DNA of 64,000 nt, taken from the NCBI GenBank assembly GCA_012729115.1, contig JAAYDR010000045.1, forward strand, positions 1 through 64,000. Reading direction: 5' to 3'. The DNA comes from Clostridiales bacterium (lineage in GTDB: Bacteria; Bacillota; Clostridia; Christensenellales; Aristaeellaceae). The position numbers and the translations under genes were made by a program. The notes beneath the pieces are model-generated. The model did no database searches. It saw only the letters and a list, made by a program, of their open reading frames with translations, and had not been told where the DNA came from. Shown one piece after another: positions 44,171 to 51,809 of this stretch; the first letter of the stretch is position 1, and each line of letters starts with the position of its first letter.

Positions 44171-44246
44171 TGCGCTCATGACACACAAGCTCTGGGAGAC
44201 CATACGATAGAGAGGGTGGCCTTGTGCCATGGCGCAGGAAAGCCTG

Positions 44247-44274
44247 TTGCATTGCCTGTGGGCGTGTTATACTA
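44247..44274 (+). promoter_or_regulatory. promoter of the mazF-like gene
   Basis: TTGCAT (44247-44252), 16 bases, TATACT (44269-44274) with extended TG (TGTTATACT). Start near 44281. Only 67 bases lie between it and ATG 44348, too few for an antitoxin gene. Confidence 0.65.
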
Positions 44275-44347
44275 TGAGCTGGGGAGGAGACGCCAACATA
44301 AGGCCGCCAAAGTAAGCGGTATTTGCCGCCTCGGAGCGTGAAGCAGT

Positions 44348-44689
44348 ATGAAGCGAGGCGAGATTTATATGGCCAATCTGGACCCTGTCATCGGAAGCGA
44401 ACAGGGTGGAGTGCGGCCGGTGCTGATTATTCAAAACGATATGGGAAACCAGTATGGAACCACGGTAATTGTGGCCGCGCTGACGGCTCAGCCGAAGAGG
44501 CCTGCGATGCCAACCCATGTACTCATCCCCGCGGGTCAGGGGGGCCTGTGGCGGGACTCCATGGTGCTCACCGAGCAGGTGCGTACTTTGGAAAAGACCC
44601 GGCTCATCCGCCTGCTGGGCAGCATATCCCCGCAGCTGATGGACCAGGTGAATCAGGCCCTGGGCGTTTCCCTGGCCATGAAGGAGTAA
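44348..44689 (+). CDS. mazF: MazF/PemK (EndoA-like) endoribonuclease toxin
   Basis: 113 residues with the MazF core MKRGEIYMANLDPVIGSEQG, VRPVLIIQNDMGN (catalytic Arg), TVIVAALTAQ and a late MVLTEQVRTLEKTRL, where the conserved Thr/Gln and Arg occur. MazF enzymes cut mRNA at short specific sequences and are normally neutralised by an antitoxin encoded just upstream. No such frame precedes it: the gene has its own promoter, and a terminator-like hairpin separates it from the aminotransferase gene. Nothing resembling a MazE/EndoAI is downstream either. Confidence 0.92.
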   Translation: MKRGEIYMANLDPVIGSEQGGVRPVLIIQNDMGNQYGTTVIVAALTAQPKRPAMPTHVLIPAGQGGLWRDSMVLTEQVRTLEKTRLIRLLGSISPQLMDQVNQALGVSLAMKE

Positions 44690-44693
44690 GGAT

Positions 44694-44811
44694 CTGATGT
44701 TGGATACATCAGGGGCCCGCAGGCGGTGAAAAGCCGCCTGCGGGAGTGCGGCAGAATTGCAGCAAATTGCGAACCCCAGCCCGGGCGAAGCCCCGGGGCG
44801 GGTGAGAAACC
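44694..44811 (+). other. structured leader between mazF and the yitT-like gene
   Basis: Three hairpins occur in the 137-base gap. CTGATG (44694-44699) pairs with CATCAG (44707-44712). CCCGCAGGCGG (44717-44727) pairs with CCGCCTGCGGG (44735-44745), 11 perfect pairs. A third is formed by CCCGGGCGAAGCCCCGGG at about 44781-44798. None has a T-run. This could be a cis-regulatory leader of the YitT gene or an mRNA-stabilising spacer. It does not match any riboswitch consensus I can recall. Confidence 0.35.
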
Positions 44812-44826
44812 AAAGGAGGTCCATTG

Positions 44827-45687
44827 ATGGCGAAATCCAACAGCTTCTTGGCAAACGAACGGGTCATATCTTACCTTCAGATGATCGTGGGTTGCCTGTT
44901 GGGAGCAATTGCCTATCCCATGTTTCTGGTGCCCAACTCGATCGCCCCGGGAGGACTGACCGGCGTTGCCACAGTGCTGAATTACGTTTTTGGCACCCCT
45001 GTGGGTTTGGTGAGCCTTTTGCTGAACATCCCCCTGTTTGTGGTAGGCTACCGTACCATGGGCAGGGTTTTCGCTTTTCGTTCCCTGGTGGCCACGGTGC
45101 TCTTTTCCCTGATGATCGACCTGGTGCCTGTTCCCGCTGTGACCTATGATCCCTTTTTGGGTTGTGTGTTTGGTGGGGTGCTGCTGGGGGTTGGCCTGGG
45201 GATGATTCTGCGGGCCGGCGCAACCACCGGGGGCAGCGACATGGTGGCCCGGATGGTACATAACCGTTTTCAGCATATCTCCATCGGCGCTTTTTTGCTG
45301 TTCATCGACTTTTGCGTGGTGTTGGCAGCGGGATTCTTCATCCAGGTGGAATACGCTCTGTACGCGATGGTCTCCATCTTTGTGACCACCAAGCTCATCG
45401 ACGTGGTGATGGAGGGCTTCACGAAGCAAAAAGCCTGTTACATCATCTCCATGGCCTATGAACAGGTCAAGGAGGATTTGATGGACAAGTTGCAAAGGGG
45501 CGTGACAGTGCTCAGGGCGGTGGGCGGTTTCAGTGGGGAGGCCCGCCCCATGCTGCTTTGCATTGTCAGTGCCCAGGAAGTGGGGCAGCTGAAAATGATC
45601 GTTCGGCAGGTAGATGAGTCGGCCTTCGTGTTTATCACCGATGCCCATGAAGTGTTGGGGGAGGGCTTTGGAAAGCTGGGAGAATAA
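44827..45687 (+). CDS. YitT family membrane protein (DUF161 plus DUF2179)
   Basis: 286 residues from ATG 44827 (AAAGGAGG upstream; TTG 44824 is less likely). Five to six TM helices include GCLLGAIAYPMFLVPNSIAP, the family motif APGGLTGVATVLNYVFGTPV and LGMILRAGATTGGSDMVARM. A cytoplasmic DUF2179 domain (KACYIISMAYEQVKEDLMDK, LRAVGGFSGEARPMLLCIVS) ends the protein. These are widespread Firmicute membrane proteins without a settled transport substrate. Confidence 0.93.
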   Translation: MAKSNSFLANERVISYLQMIVGCLLGAIAYPMFLVPNSIAPGGLTGVATVLNYVFGTPVGLVSLLLNIPLFVVGYRTMGRVFAFRSLVATVLFSLMIDLVPVPAVTYDPFLGCVFGGVLLGVGLGMILRAGATTGGSDMVARMVHNRFQHISIGAFLLFIDFCVVLAAGFFIQVEYALYAMVSIFVTTKLIDVVMEGFTKQKACYIISMAYEQVKEDLMDKLQRGVTVLRAVGGFSGEARPMLLCIVSAQEVGQLKMIVRQVDESAFVFITDAHEVLGEGFGKLGE

Positions 45688-45701
45688 AGGAAGAAGGCTC
45701 C

Positions 45702-46877
45702 CTAATGGGCCATGACCCGCTCCAGGAAGAGCCGGATCTCTTCCCAGGCTTCCTTGCTTTCCGGGGTCAGGTCCAGGGAGGCCTGAAAGACATGAAACAG
45801 GTCCTGGTAGACGGTGAAGGTGCAGTCCACCCCGTGAGCCAGGGCGTTTTGATAGATCCTTTCGCTGTCGCTTAACAGCACTTCATTGCTGGAGGCTTGC
45901 AGCAGCATGGGAGGAAAGCTTCCGTAATCTCCAAAACTGGGGGAGAGATAAGGGTCCGTCAAGTCCCGGCCTTTGGCATAGGTGGTAGGGACCCCAACCG
46001 GGGTGCCGTCAAAGCTCTGTGCGGGGATGCCGAAGGTGGGATCCCGGGTGGCATTGGTCAGATGGGATGGCCCGGAGTTGCTCAGATCCCCCCAGGGAGA
46101 CATGCAAATGAAGCCCCGTGGCAGGGGTCTCCCCAGGTCCCGAAGCCGCAGCCCCAGGGAAAGCGCCAAATTGCCCCCGGCGCTGTCTCCTACCACCAGG
46201 ATGTTTTCCGGCAGATAGCCCAGGGTATGGGTCAGATAGCGCCAGGCATCCCAGACATCCTCCCTTTGGGAGGGATAGTCATGGGGAGGCCAGAGGCGGT
46301 AGTCCAGGGTGGCCACCAGAGCGCCTCCGGTAAGATCGCAGTACCGCTTGGCAAAGGCCAAGTAAATGTCGTTGATTCCCGAGACAAAAGCGCCACCGTG
46401 AAGTTGCAGAACTGCAAAGCGGCTCCGGCTCTCCCGCCTGGTCAGGATTTCCAGCTTGCTGTGGGAGAGCTGGGCCGTTTCCATCTGATAGCCCTCAGGA
46501 GCTTTCCAGGTGCTGACTGTCATAAGCTCTCCGGAACGGGCGAGGGGGTCGTCAATGGGCAGCCTCATGAAAAAGCGGATGCTTTCCCGGCCGATTTGCC
46601 CCATGAGGGAGACATCGTGCTGAGGGCGGCTCCAATACAGCCCAAAAAAGGCAACCATAAAGGCCACCGCAAAGCACAGCGGGATGCGGAAGCGCTGCCA
46701 AAGGGCCGTGTGACGCATCCATAACAGCATGACAAAGGAAAAGACCGCCAGCAGGTATCCATACCACAGGGCGTGGATGAGGACCAGGGCGGAGATGATG
46801 GGCAGATAGATCAGCGCGGTCAGAAAATAGAATCGCTTGGGGATGCGCCTGTTTTCCAGGTGTTGAGGATGGTTCAT
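45702..46877 (-). CDS. membrane-anchored alpha/beta-hydrolase (acetyl-esterase/HSL type)
   Basis: 391 residues starting at ATG 46877, after GAAAGGAAAGG. Three N-terminal TM segments (about residues 15-90) are followed by a hormone-sensitive-lipase-type hydrolase. The oxyanion motif is HGGAF, the nucleophile is in VVGDSAGGNLAL, the Asp region is in SSNEVLLSDSE, and the catalytic His is in YQDLFHVFQ. It is the third gene of a minus-strand operon after the GNAT and YgjP-like genes. It probably deacylates a small ester near the membrane; substrate unknown. Confidence 0.88.
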   Translation of the reverse strand: MNHPQHLENRRIPKRFYFLTALIYLPIISALVLIHALWYGYLLAVFSFVMLLWMRHTALWQRFRIPLCFAVAFMVAFFGLYWSRPQHDVSLMGQIGRESIRFFMRLPIDDPLARSGELMTVSTWKAPEGYQMETAQLSHSKLEILTRRESRSRFAVLQLHGGAFVSGINDIYLAFAKRYCDLTGGALVATLDYRLWPPHDYPSQREDVWDAWRYLTHTLGYLPENILVVGDSAGGNLALSLGLRLRDLGRPLPRGFICMSPWGDLSNSGPSHLTNATRDPTFGIPAQSFDGTPVGVPTTYAKGRDLTDPYLSPSFGDYGSFPPMLLQASSNEVLLSDSERIYQNALAHGVDCTFTVYQDLFHVFQASLDLTPESKEAWEEIRLFLERVMAH

Positions 46878-46918
46878 GGCCTTTCCTTTCGCCTTGGGCA
46901 GAAAGCAGGGGGCGGGTT

Positions 46919-47590
46919 TCAGGGCTTTTGAAGAAGGCCGGTCAGATGGCTGTTTTGCTTCAGCCACGCCCGCCGGTCCTCATAGCCGGGCATCCATTGC
47001 TCCACCAATGCCCAGAAGGCGCGGGAATGGTTGGGCTGGAGCATATGGGCCAGCTCATGAACGATCACATAGTCCGCCATGGACGGAGGGCACAGGAGCA
47101 GGGCCAGATTCAGCCGCAGCGCTCCCCGGTTGTTCATGCTGCCCCAGCGGGTTCGGGCAGTGGTATAGTGGATGGAGGAGGGAGCAAGGTTCATGGCCTT
47201 GGCCAGCCGGGTTACCCGCTCTCCAAGAAGGCTTTGGGCCTGGGTGCGAAGCCAGCCCACCAGGGAGGTTACCGCCGGCTTTTTCCTGGGCAGCAGCAGC
47301 ACCCCGCTTAGTACCTTGGGGGAGGTTACATCCCTAAAACGAAGGGTCAGGAACTCCCCATAAAAAGGAAGAAGCCCACCCTCCGACAATTCATACACGG
47401 ATCTTTCCTTTGCCTGCCGGCGGAGTTGGGCTTGCTTTGCGTCAATCCATTCCTGCTTTTGCCGGATAAAGGCCTCGATATCCCGCTGAGGCATGCGCAG
47501 GGGTGCCCTGGCGGTCAGCGTACCGGCGGAGTCGATGGTCAGGGCCAAAGTGCGCCGGTTGGAGCGCACCAGGGCATAGGGAACCGTCAT
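46919..47590 (-). CDS. YgjP-like (M48/DUF45) metallopeptidase domain protein
   Basis: 223 residues from ATG 47590, with GGGAGGA 9 bases upstream. The DUF45/YgjP pattern has an N-terminal beta domain (YALVRSNRRTLALTID), then TARTRWGSMNNRGALRLNLA and the zinc site VIVHELAHMLQPNHSRAFW. The HExxH-like HELAH plus a later His and Glu are typical. Family members are presumed cytoplasmic zinc proteases with unknown targets. It lies 16 bases after the GNAT gene and 41 bases before the esterase gene. Confidence 0.9.
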   Translation of the reverse strand: MTVPYALVRSNRRTLALTIDSAGTLTARAPLRMPQRDIEAFIRQKQEWIDAKQAQLRRQAKERSVYELSEGGLLPFYGEFLTLRFRDVTSPKVLSGVLLLPRKKPAVTSLVGWLRTQAQSLLGERVTRLAKAMNLAPSSIHYTTARTRWGSMNNRGALRLNLALLLCPPSMADYVIVHELAHMLQPNHSRAFWALVEQWMPGYEDRRAWLKQNSHLTGLLQKP

Positions 47591-47606
47591 GGGGGGGTTC
47601 CTCCCA

Positions 47607-48410
47607 TTAGTCGTAGTTGAGGCCAGGATAGAAGCAGGCCGTTCTGATGAAGGTGGCGCTACAACTCTGGGCCAGAAGACATTGGGGTCCATTGCGGCGG
47701 ATGACATCCCCTTCAAACCGGCTGACCCCCTGTTCGCTCAGGGTTTTCATTCCACAGGCAATCAGGGATTTGGCCAGGCCCAGTCTGCGATACTTGGGCA
47801 TGATGTACAGGCCCAATATTTTGGCAGCCCCGTTCTCTCCCGCAAAGAGGATTTCCCCGGCAATATCGCTGCCCCGGGCCATATACAGGGCGAGAAAATG
47901 AGGGGAAGCCATGGCCCGCTGCAATAGGGGATACTGGATCACGTTCAGGCGGTAGGTGTTCATGCGCACCAGGAAGGCCTGCTGCTCCAGGGGGCTTTGC
48001 AGGGGAATGGGACCCAGATCATAACCCATGGGAGCCATGGGCCGGGCATTGGGCGGGTTGAGTTCCACCACGTCCAGGGCATCGTCCGCCTGAAAGCCTG
48101 CCTCCAGGTAAAAGGACATGGCAGGCGCATCCTGAAGGCTAACCTGTGCGAAAACCCTCGCCTTTAAATAGGGAGTTTGAAGCCTGAGCTGATAGGCCCT
48201 GGCCAGCAGGGCTCCCAGCAGCATCTCCCGCCCCGGGCCCTTGGACTGAAGGCTGATGTACATATTGATGGGGCGCTCCACAAACAAATACGGATGATAG
48301 GTGTGGATGAGGAAGCCTTCCGCCACGGGAACGTTGGCGCTATCTGCGATCAGGAAGACGTTTTCGGGGGGGATTCCATTGGAGGTCTGGGCAGGATGGT
48401 ATACATGCAA
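47607..48410 (-). CDS. GNAT family N-acetyltransferase
   Basis: 267 residues from a TTG start at 48410; GAGGAAAGG lies about 12 bases upstream and homology begins at HVYHPAQTSNGIPPENV. It is a tandem-type GNAT: an N-terminal acetyltransferase-like half (FLIADSANVPVAEGFLI ... AMSFYLEAGFQADDAL), and a second half with the acetyl-CoA site ILGLYIMPKYRRLGLAKSLI. The substrate is not inferable. It is first in the operon and has its own promoter. Confidence 0.82.
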   Translation of the reverse strand: MHVYHPAQTSNGIPPENVFLIADSANVPVAEGFLIHTYHPYLFVERPINMYISLQSKGPGREMLLGALLARAYQLRLQTPYLKARVFAQVSLQDAPAMSFYLEAGFQADDALDVVELNPPNARPMAPMGYDLGPIPLQSPLEQQAFLVRMNTYRLNVIQYPLLQRAMASPHFLALYMARGSDIAGEILFAGENGAAKILGLYIMPKYRRLGLAKSLIACGMKTLSEQGVSRFEGDVIRRNGPQCLLAQSCSATFIRTACFYPGLNYD

Positions 48411-48469
48411 GGGCCTCTCATCCTTTCCTCCCCGGCGGAGTATGCCGGTTCGCGTTGAAAATACACTAT

Positions 48470-48498
48470 ATTGTACCGCAATTCGATATGATATGCAA
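48470..48498 (-). promoter_or_regulatory. sigma-A promoter of the GNAT-YgjP-esterase operon
   Basis: Minus strand: TTGCAT (complement of 48493-48498), 17 bases, TACAAT (complement of 48470-48475). Start near 48463, about 53 bases before TTG 48410. Confidence 0.72.
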
Positions 48499-48595
48499 GT
48501 TGTGCCAGACCAAGGAGAATAACCCATTTCTGCGCCACGGATTTCAGCCGCACAGGTCAAGTTTACAATACGTTCACAGCTTTCCTCCGGGTCTT

Positions 48596-48604
48596 TGCTA
48601 TAAT
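48596..48604 (+). promoter_or_regulatory. extended -10 promoter of the Gld-like ABC operon
   Basis: TGCTATAAT (48596-48604), with no good -35 at 17 bases; TTCACA at 48573 is 20 bases upstream. Start near 48611, 29 bases before ATG 48640. Confidence 0.55.
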
Positions 48605-48639
48605 AACAGAGAAATCAAGAAAGGGGAAGGAGTCTGCTG

Positions 48640-49566
48640 ATGATTGAGGTGCAAAATGTCAGCAAGCGTTACGGAAGCGTTCGGGCTCTGGAGGGTGTCT
48701 CCCTTCGGGTGGACCAGGGGAGTGTGCTGGGCCTTCTGGGGCAAAATGGCGCGGGGAAAACCACGCTGCTGAACATCCTCACCGGGTATCTGGCCCCTAC
48801 CTCAGGCCGCGCTCTCATCGATGGCTACGATCCCCTGCTCTCCCCTGTGGAAGCAAAGCAACGCCTGGGTTATATGCCCGAGCACCCCCCCCTGTATGAT
48901 GAGATGACTGTTTGGGAGTATCTGCGATTTGTCAGTGCGCTCCGGGGTGTGCGGCGGGATGGCATTTCCGCTCACGTGGAGGAGATCATGGAAAGAACGG
49001 GACTCACGGACATGCGCACCCGTATGCTGGGCCATTTGAGCAAAGGCTACCGCCAGCGGGCGGGGCTGGCTCAGGCGCTGTGCGGGGATCCTGAAGTGCT
49101 GATTCTGGATGAGCCCACCTCTGGGCTGGACCCCAAGCAGATCGCGGAGATACGCGGACTGATTCATGATCTGGCGGCAGATCATACCATCGTGTTTTCC
49201 TCCCACATTCTGACCGAGGTGGAGCAGCTTTGTGACCATGTGGTGATTTTAAGTCACGGCAAAGTTAAGCGGAATATGCCCCTGGGCGGAGATTTCGACC
49301 GGCGGGAGACAGTTCTGCTCTGCACGATCCGGGCGGAGGAACATGAGCTTATGTCTGCCCTGCAAGGGCTGCCGGGACTGCTCAAGTCGGAAAAGCGGCC
49401 GGGTTCGGCGCCCGGGGAAGTTTCTCTGGCGCTGACATTCGGGAAGAATGCCAAGGCCGAGGAAGCTCTGTTTGCACTGCTTACCGGCCTGGGATTGCCC
49501 CTCCTTCGCCTGACCCGCCAGGAGGATTCTCTGGAAAAGATATTCCTACGCTCTATTTGCGAATAG
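48640..49566 (+). CDS. ABC transporter ATP-binding protein, GldA-like
   Basis: 308 residues: Walker A LLGQNGAGKTTLLNILTGYL, GYMPEHPPLYDEMTVWEYL (Q-loop), signature LSKGYRQRAGLAQAL, Walker B VLILDEPTSGLDPKQ, and switch His FSSHILTEVEQL. A 90-residue C-terminal extension follows. The signature LSKGYRQR is typical of GldA/CcmA-type importer-exporter ATPases. First of four co-directional genes with an ABC-2 permease, a GldG-type protein and a DUF4340 protein. Confidence 0.93.
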   Translation: MIEVQNVSKRYGSVRALEGVSLRVDQGSVLGLLGQNGAGKTTLLNILTGYLAPTSGRALIDGYDPLLSPVEAKQRLGYMPEHPPLYDEMTVWEYLRFVSALRGVRRDGISAHVEEIMERTGLTDMRTRMLGHLSKGYRQRAGLAQALCGDPEVLILDEPTSGLDPKQIAEIRGLIHDLAADHTIVFSSHILTEVEQLCDHVVILSHGKVKRNMPLGGDFDRRETVLLCTIRAEEHELMSALQGLPGLLKSEKRPGSAPGEVSLALTFGKNAKAEEALFALLTGLGLPLLRLTRQEDSLEKIFLRSICE

Positions 49567-49590
49567 CAGGTGAAGAAGGGAGGGTGTGCG

Positions 49591-50310
49591 ATGGTCACGG
49601 TGTATAAGCGGGAATTGGCAGGGTTTTTTCATACGTCTATGGGATACGTTTTCCTGGGTGTGTTCATGGCTCTGTCCGGCCTCATCTTCTATGTGGGAAA
49701 TCTTCGGCCCCTTTCCGGGGACTTGCTGGGCTTTCTTTCCCAGCTTACGCTGCTCCTTATGCTGCTATGCCCGCTGCTGACCATGCGGCTGATCTGCGAG
49801 GAGCGGCAGAAGCGCACGGACCAGCTCCTGCTCACCAGCCCGGTGTCCCTGACGGCCATCGTACTGGGCAAGTATGGGGCTGCGGCCACAGTGCTGCTGG
49901 CATCCGTGCTGCTGACCCATGTGTATGTGCTGATCATCGGCGTCTATGGCACCCTGTACCTGGGCGAATGGTTCGTGGGATACCTGGGCTTTATTCTCCA
50001 GGGCCTGTCCTTTCTCGCCTTGGATATGCTGGTGACCTGCTTTGCCAAAAATCAGCTAAGCGCCGCCATGGCCGCCTTCGCGGCCAATTTCATGCTTTGG
50101 CTGCTGGATGTGCTTGCCCAGTACGTGCCTGTGGGCCTGCCCGCGGATGCCCTTCGCTTCATCAGCCTATATGGGAGGTATGAGCCATTTATTCTGGGGC
50201 AGCTGAGCTACGCCAGCATTCTGTTCTTCATTACATTCATTGTGGCCAGCCTGGTGGCCACCATCCATGTGATGGATGCCAGGCGCTTTTCCCAAGGAGG
50301 CGCGGCATGA
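49591..50310 (+). CDS. ABC-2 permease, GldF-like
   Basis: 239 residues from ATG 49591, with GGAGGG 8 bases upstream; an upstream GTG at 49570 lacks support. Six TM segments, a start VTVYKRELAGFFHTSMGYVF and ICEERQKRTDQLLLTSPVSL are typical of GldF/NosY-type permeases. The stop overlaps the GldG-like gene by 4 bases. Confidence 0.9.
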   Translation: MVTVYKRELAGFFHTSMGYVFLGVFMALSGLIFYVGNLRPLSGDLLGFLSQLTLLLMLLCPLLTMRLICEERQKRTDQLLLTSPVSLTAIVLGKYGAAATVLLASVLLTHVYVLIIGVYGTLYLGEWFVGYLGFILQGLSFLALDMLVTCFAKNQLSAAMAAFAANFMLWLLDVLAQYVPVGLPADALRFISLYGRYEPFILGQLSYASILFFITFIVASLVATIHVMDARRFSQGGAA

Positions 50311-51773
50311 AGAAGTTTCTCGCAAGGTTTCGGGCGGCCATGCGGCAGCCCAAGTGGCGGCATGGAAGGCTGAGTGCGCTGATGTTCACAGGATTCCTGA
50401 TCGTCTGCGTGCTGGTGAACATCGGCATCCGGTCTCTGGAGATGGAATATGGCTGGCGCAGGGATTTTAGCTTTAATGGCTATGCCTCCACCGGCGAGCA
50501 GACCCGCGCGGTGGTGGAAAGCATCACCCAGCCCATTACCCTGTACCTGCTCTACCAGGGGGGCAATATGGACAGCTATTTGCTGGAGTTGCTCAACCGC
50601 TACGGGGCCCTCAGTGATCTGCTTACTGTGACACCTACGGACATCGCCAAGAATCCGGGCATCCTCACCCGCTTTCAGGGAAGCATGGAAACCGCCCTTC
50701 AGGCGGACACCGTGGTGGTGAATTGCGAAGCTACAGGCCGCTATCGCGTGCTGGGATACAATGACTTCCAGACCCAGGGATACAATATGGAAACCGGGCA
50801 GTTTGAGATCACCGGCCTGGCCTACGAGAAGAAGCTTACCGAGGCATTGGCCTATGTTACCCAGGAAACCGTCCCCCTGGTGGGCATCCTCCAGGGGCAT
50901 GGCGAGTTGACCCTCCAGGAGTTGGCCAGCCTTACGGAATTTCTGTATCAGAACAATTACGACAGCAAAGCGGTATCCCTGGCGACCCCCAATGCCCTGG
51001 AAGAGGTTGATCTGTTGCTGATCGCCTCCCCTCAGAAGGATTTGGGGCCGGAGGAGATTGCCCAGATCGATGCCTTCGCCAAGGAAGGCGGAAGTCTGTT
51101 TGTGATCCGGGACTATACAGATCCCATGACGCTGCCCAATTACCATGCCCTGCTGAAAAACTATGGTGTGACTCCTCTGGCCGGTGTGGTGATCGCAGGG
51201 GAGGAGGACGATGGCAGTTACTATGGGGAGCGTGTCTATCTGCTGCCCTATATGGAGGAGTTGGACATGACCAGGCCGCTGCTTGCTGCGGACATGGATG
51301 TGCTGCTGCTGGCCGGGGCCTGCGCCTTTGAGAACCCCGGAAAGGGGGACGGGGCGTTGTGGGTGGATACCGTGCTGAAAACCGGGGAACACGCTTATCT
51401 CCGTTCTCCCTCCGAGGCCAACACCACCATTGACAGGCAGCCCAGCGATCCCACCGGGGTGATGAGCCTGGCCCTGATCAGCCGGCGGATGCACTCCAAC
51501 GGAAATATCAGCCGAATGTTTGCCATTGGCAACAGCACCGTGTTCACGGACGAATACATCTATCAACGCACCTTCAATGGTCAGTTCATCATGCAGGTGA
51601 TGGGGGAATTGCTGCCGCAAAAGACCGTCTCTTTGGAAATCATGGCCTCTCCTGCTTTCCACCCGGGCCTTCGTGCAGGGGGACAGGCCTTGGGCATCGG
51701 GTTGCTGGTGGGTGTGCCCCTCCTGGTTTTGGTTGCGGGTGTTTGGGTGCTGCTGCCCAGACGGAACCGGTAG
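50307..51773 (+). CDS. GldG family ABC-associated membrane protein
   Basis: 488 residues. A basic N-terminus and a TM segment about 28-48 (LSALMFTGFLIVCVLVNIGI) lead into a large extracytoplasmic part. It has YLLYQGGNMDSYLLELLNRY, GILQGHGELTLQELASLTEF, DLLLIASPQKDLGPEEIAQI and SLFVIRDYTDPM. A C-terminal TM segment (about 462-482) ends in RRNR. The central portion is the GldG/IflA substrate-binding-like domain. In flavobacteria GldAFG is needed for gliding; in Clostridia the role is unknown. Confidence 0.88.
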   Translation: MKKFLARFRAAMRQPKWRHGRLSALMFTGFLIVCVLVNIGIRSLEMEYGWRRDFSFNGYASTGEQTRAVVESITQPITLYLLYQGGNMDSYLLELLNRYGALSDLLTVTPTDIAKNPGILTRFQGSMETALQADTVVVNCEATGRYRVLGYNDFQTQGYNMETGQFEITGLAYEKKLTEALAYVTQETVPLVGILQGHGELTLQELASLTEFLYQNNYDSKAVSLATPNALEEVDLLLIASPQKDLGPEEIAQIDAFAKEGGSLFVIRDYTDPMTLPNYHALLKNYGVTPLAGVVIAGEEDDGSYYGERVYLLPYMEELDMTRPLLAADMDVLLLAGACAFENPGKGDGALWVDTVLKTGEHAYLRSPSEANTTIDRQPSDPTGVMSLALISRRMHSNGNISRMFAIGNSTVFTDEYIYQRTFNGQFIMQVMGELLPQKTVSLEIMASPAFHPGLRAGGQALGIGLLVGVPLLVLVAGVWVLLPRRNR

Positions 51774-51809
51774 CCTGGCATCCAGAAACGGAAAGCAAGG
51801 AGGCAGAAC

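Noticed and set aside
44694-44811. Known riboswitch before the yitT-like gene (SAM, TPP, cobalamin, glycine, fluoride, guanidine considered)
   Set aside because: None of the conserved single-stranded motifs of these classes could be found.
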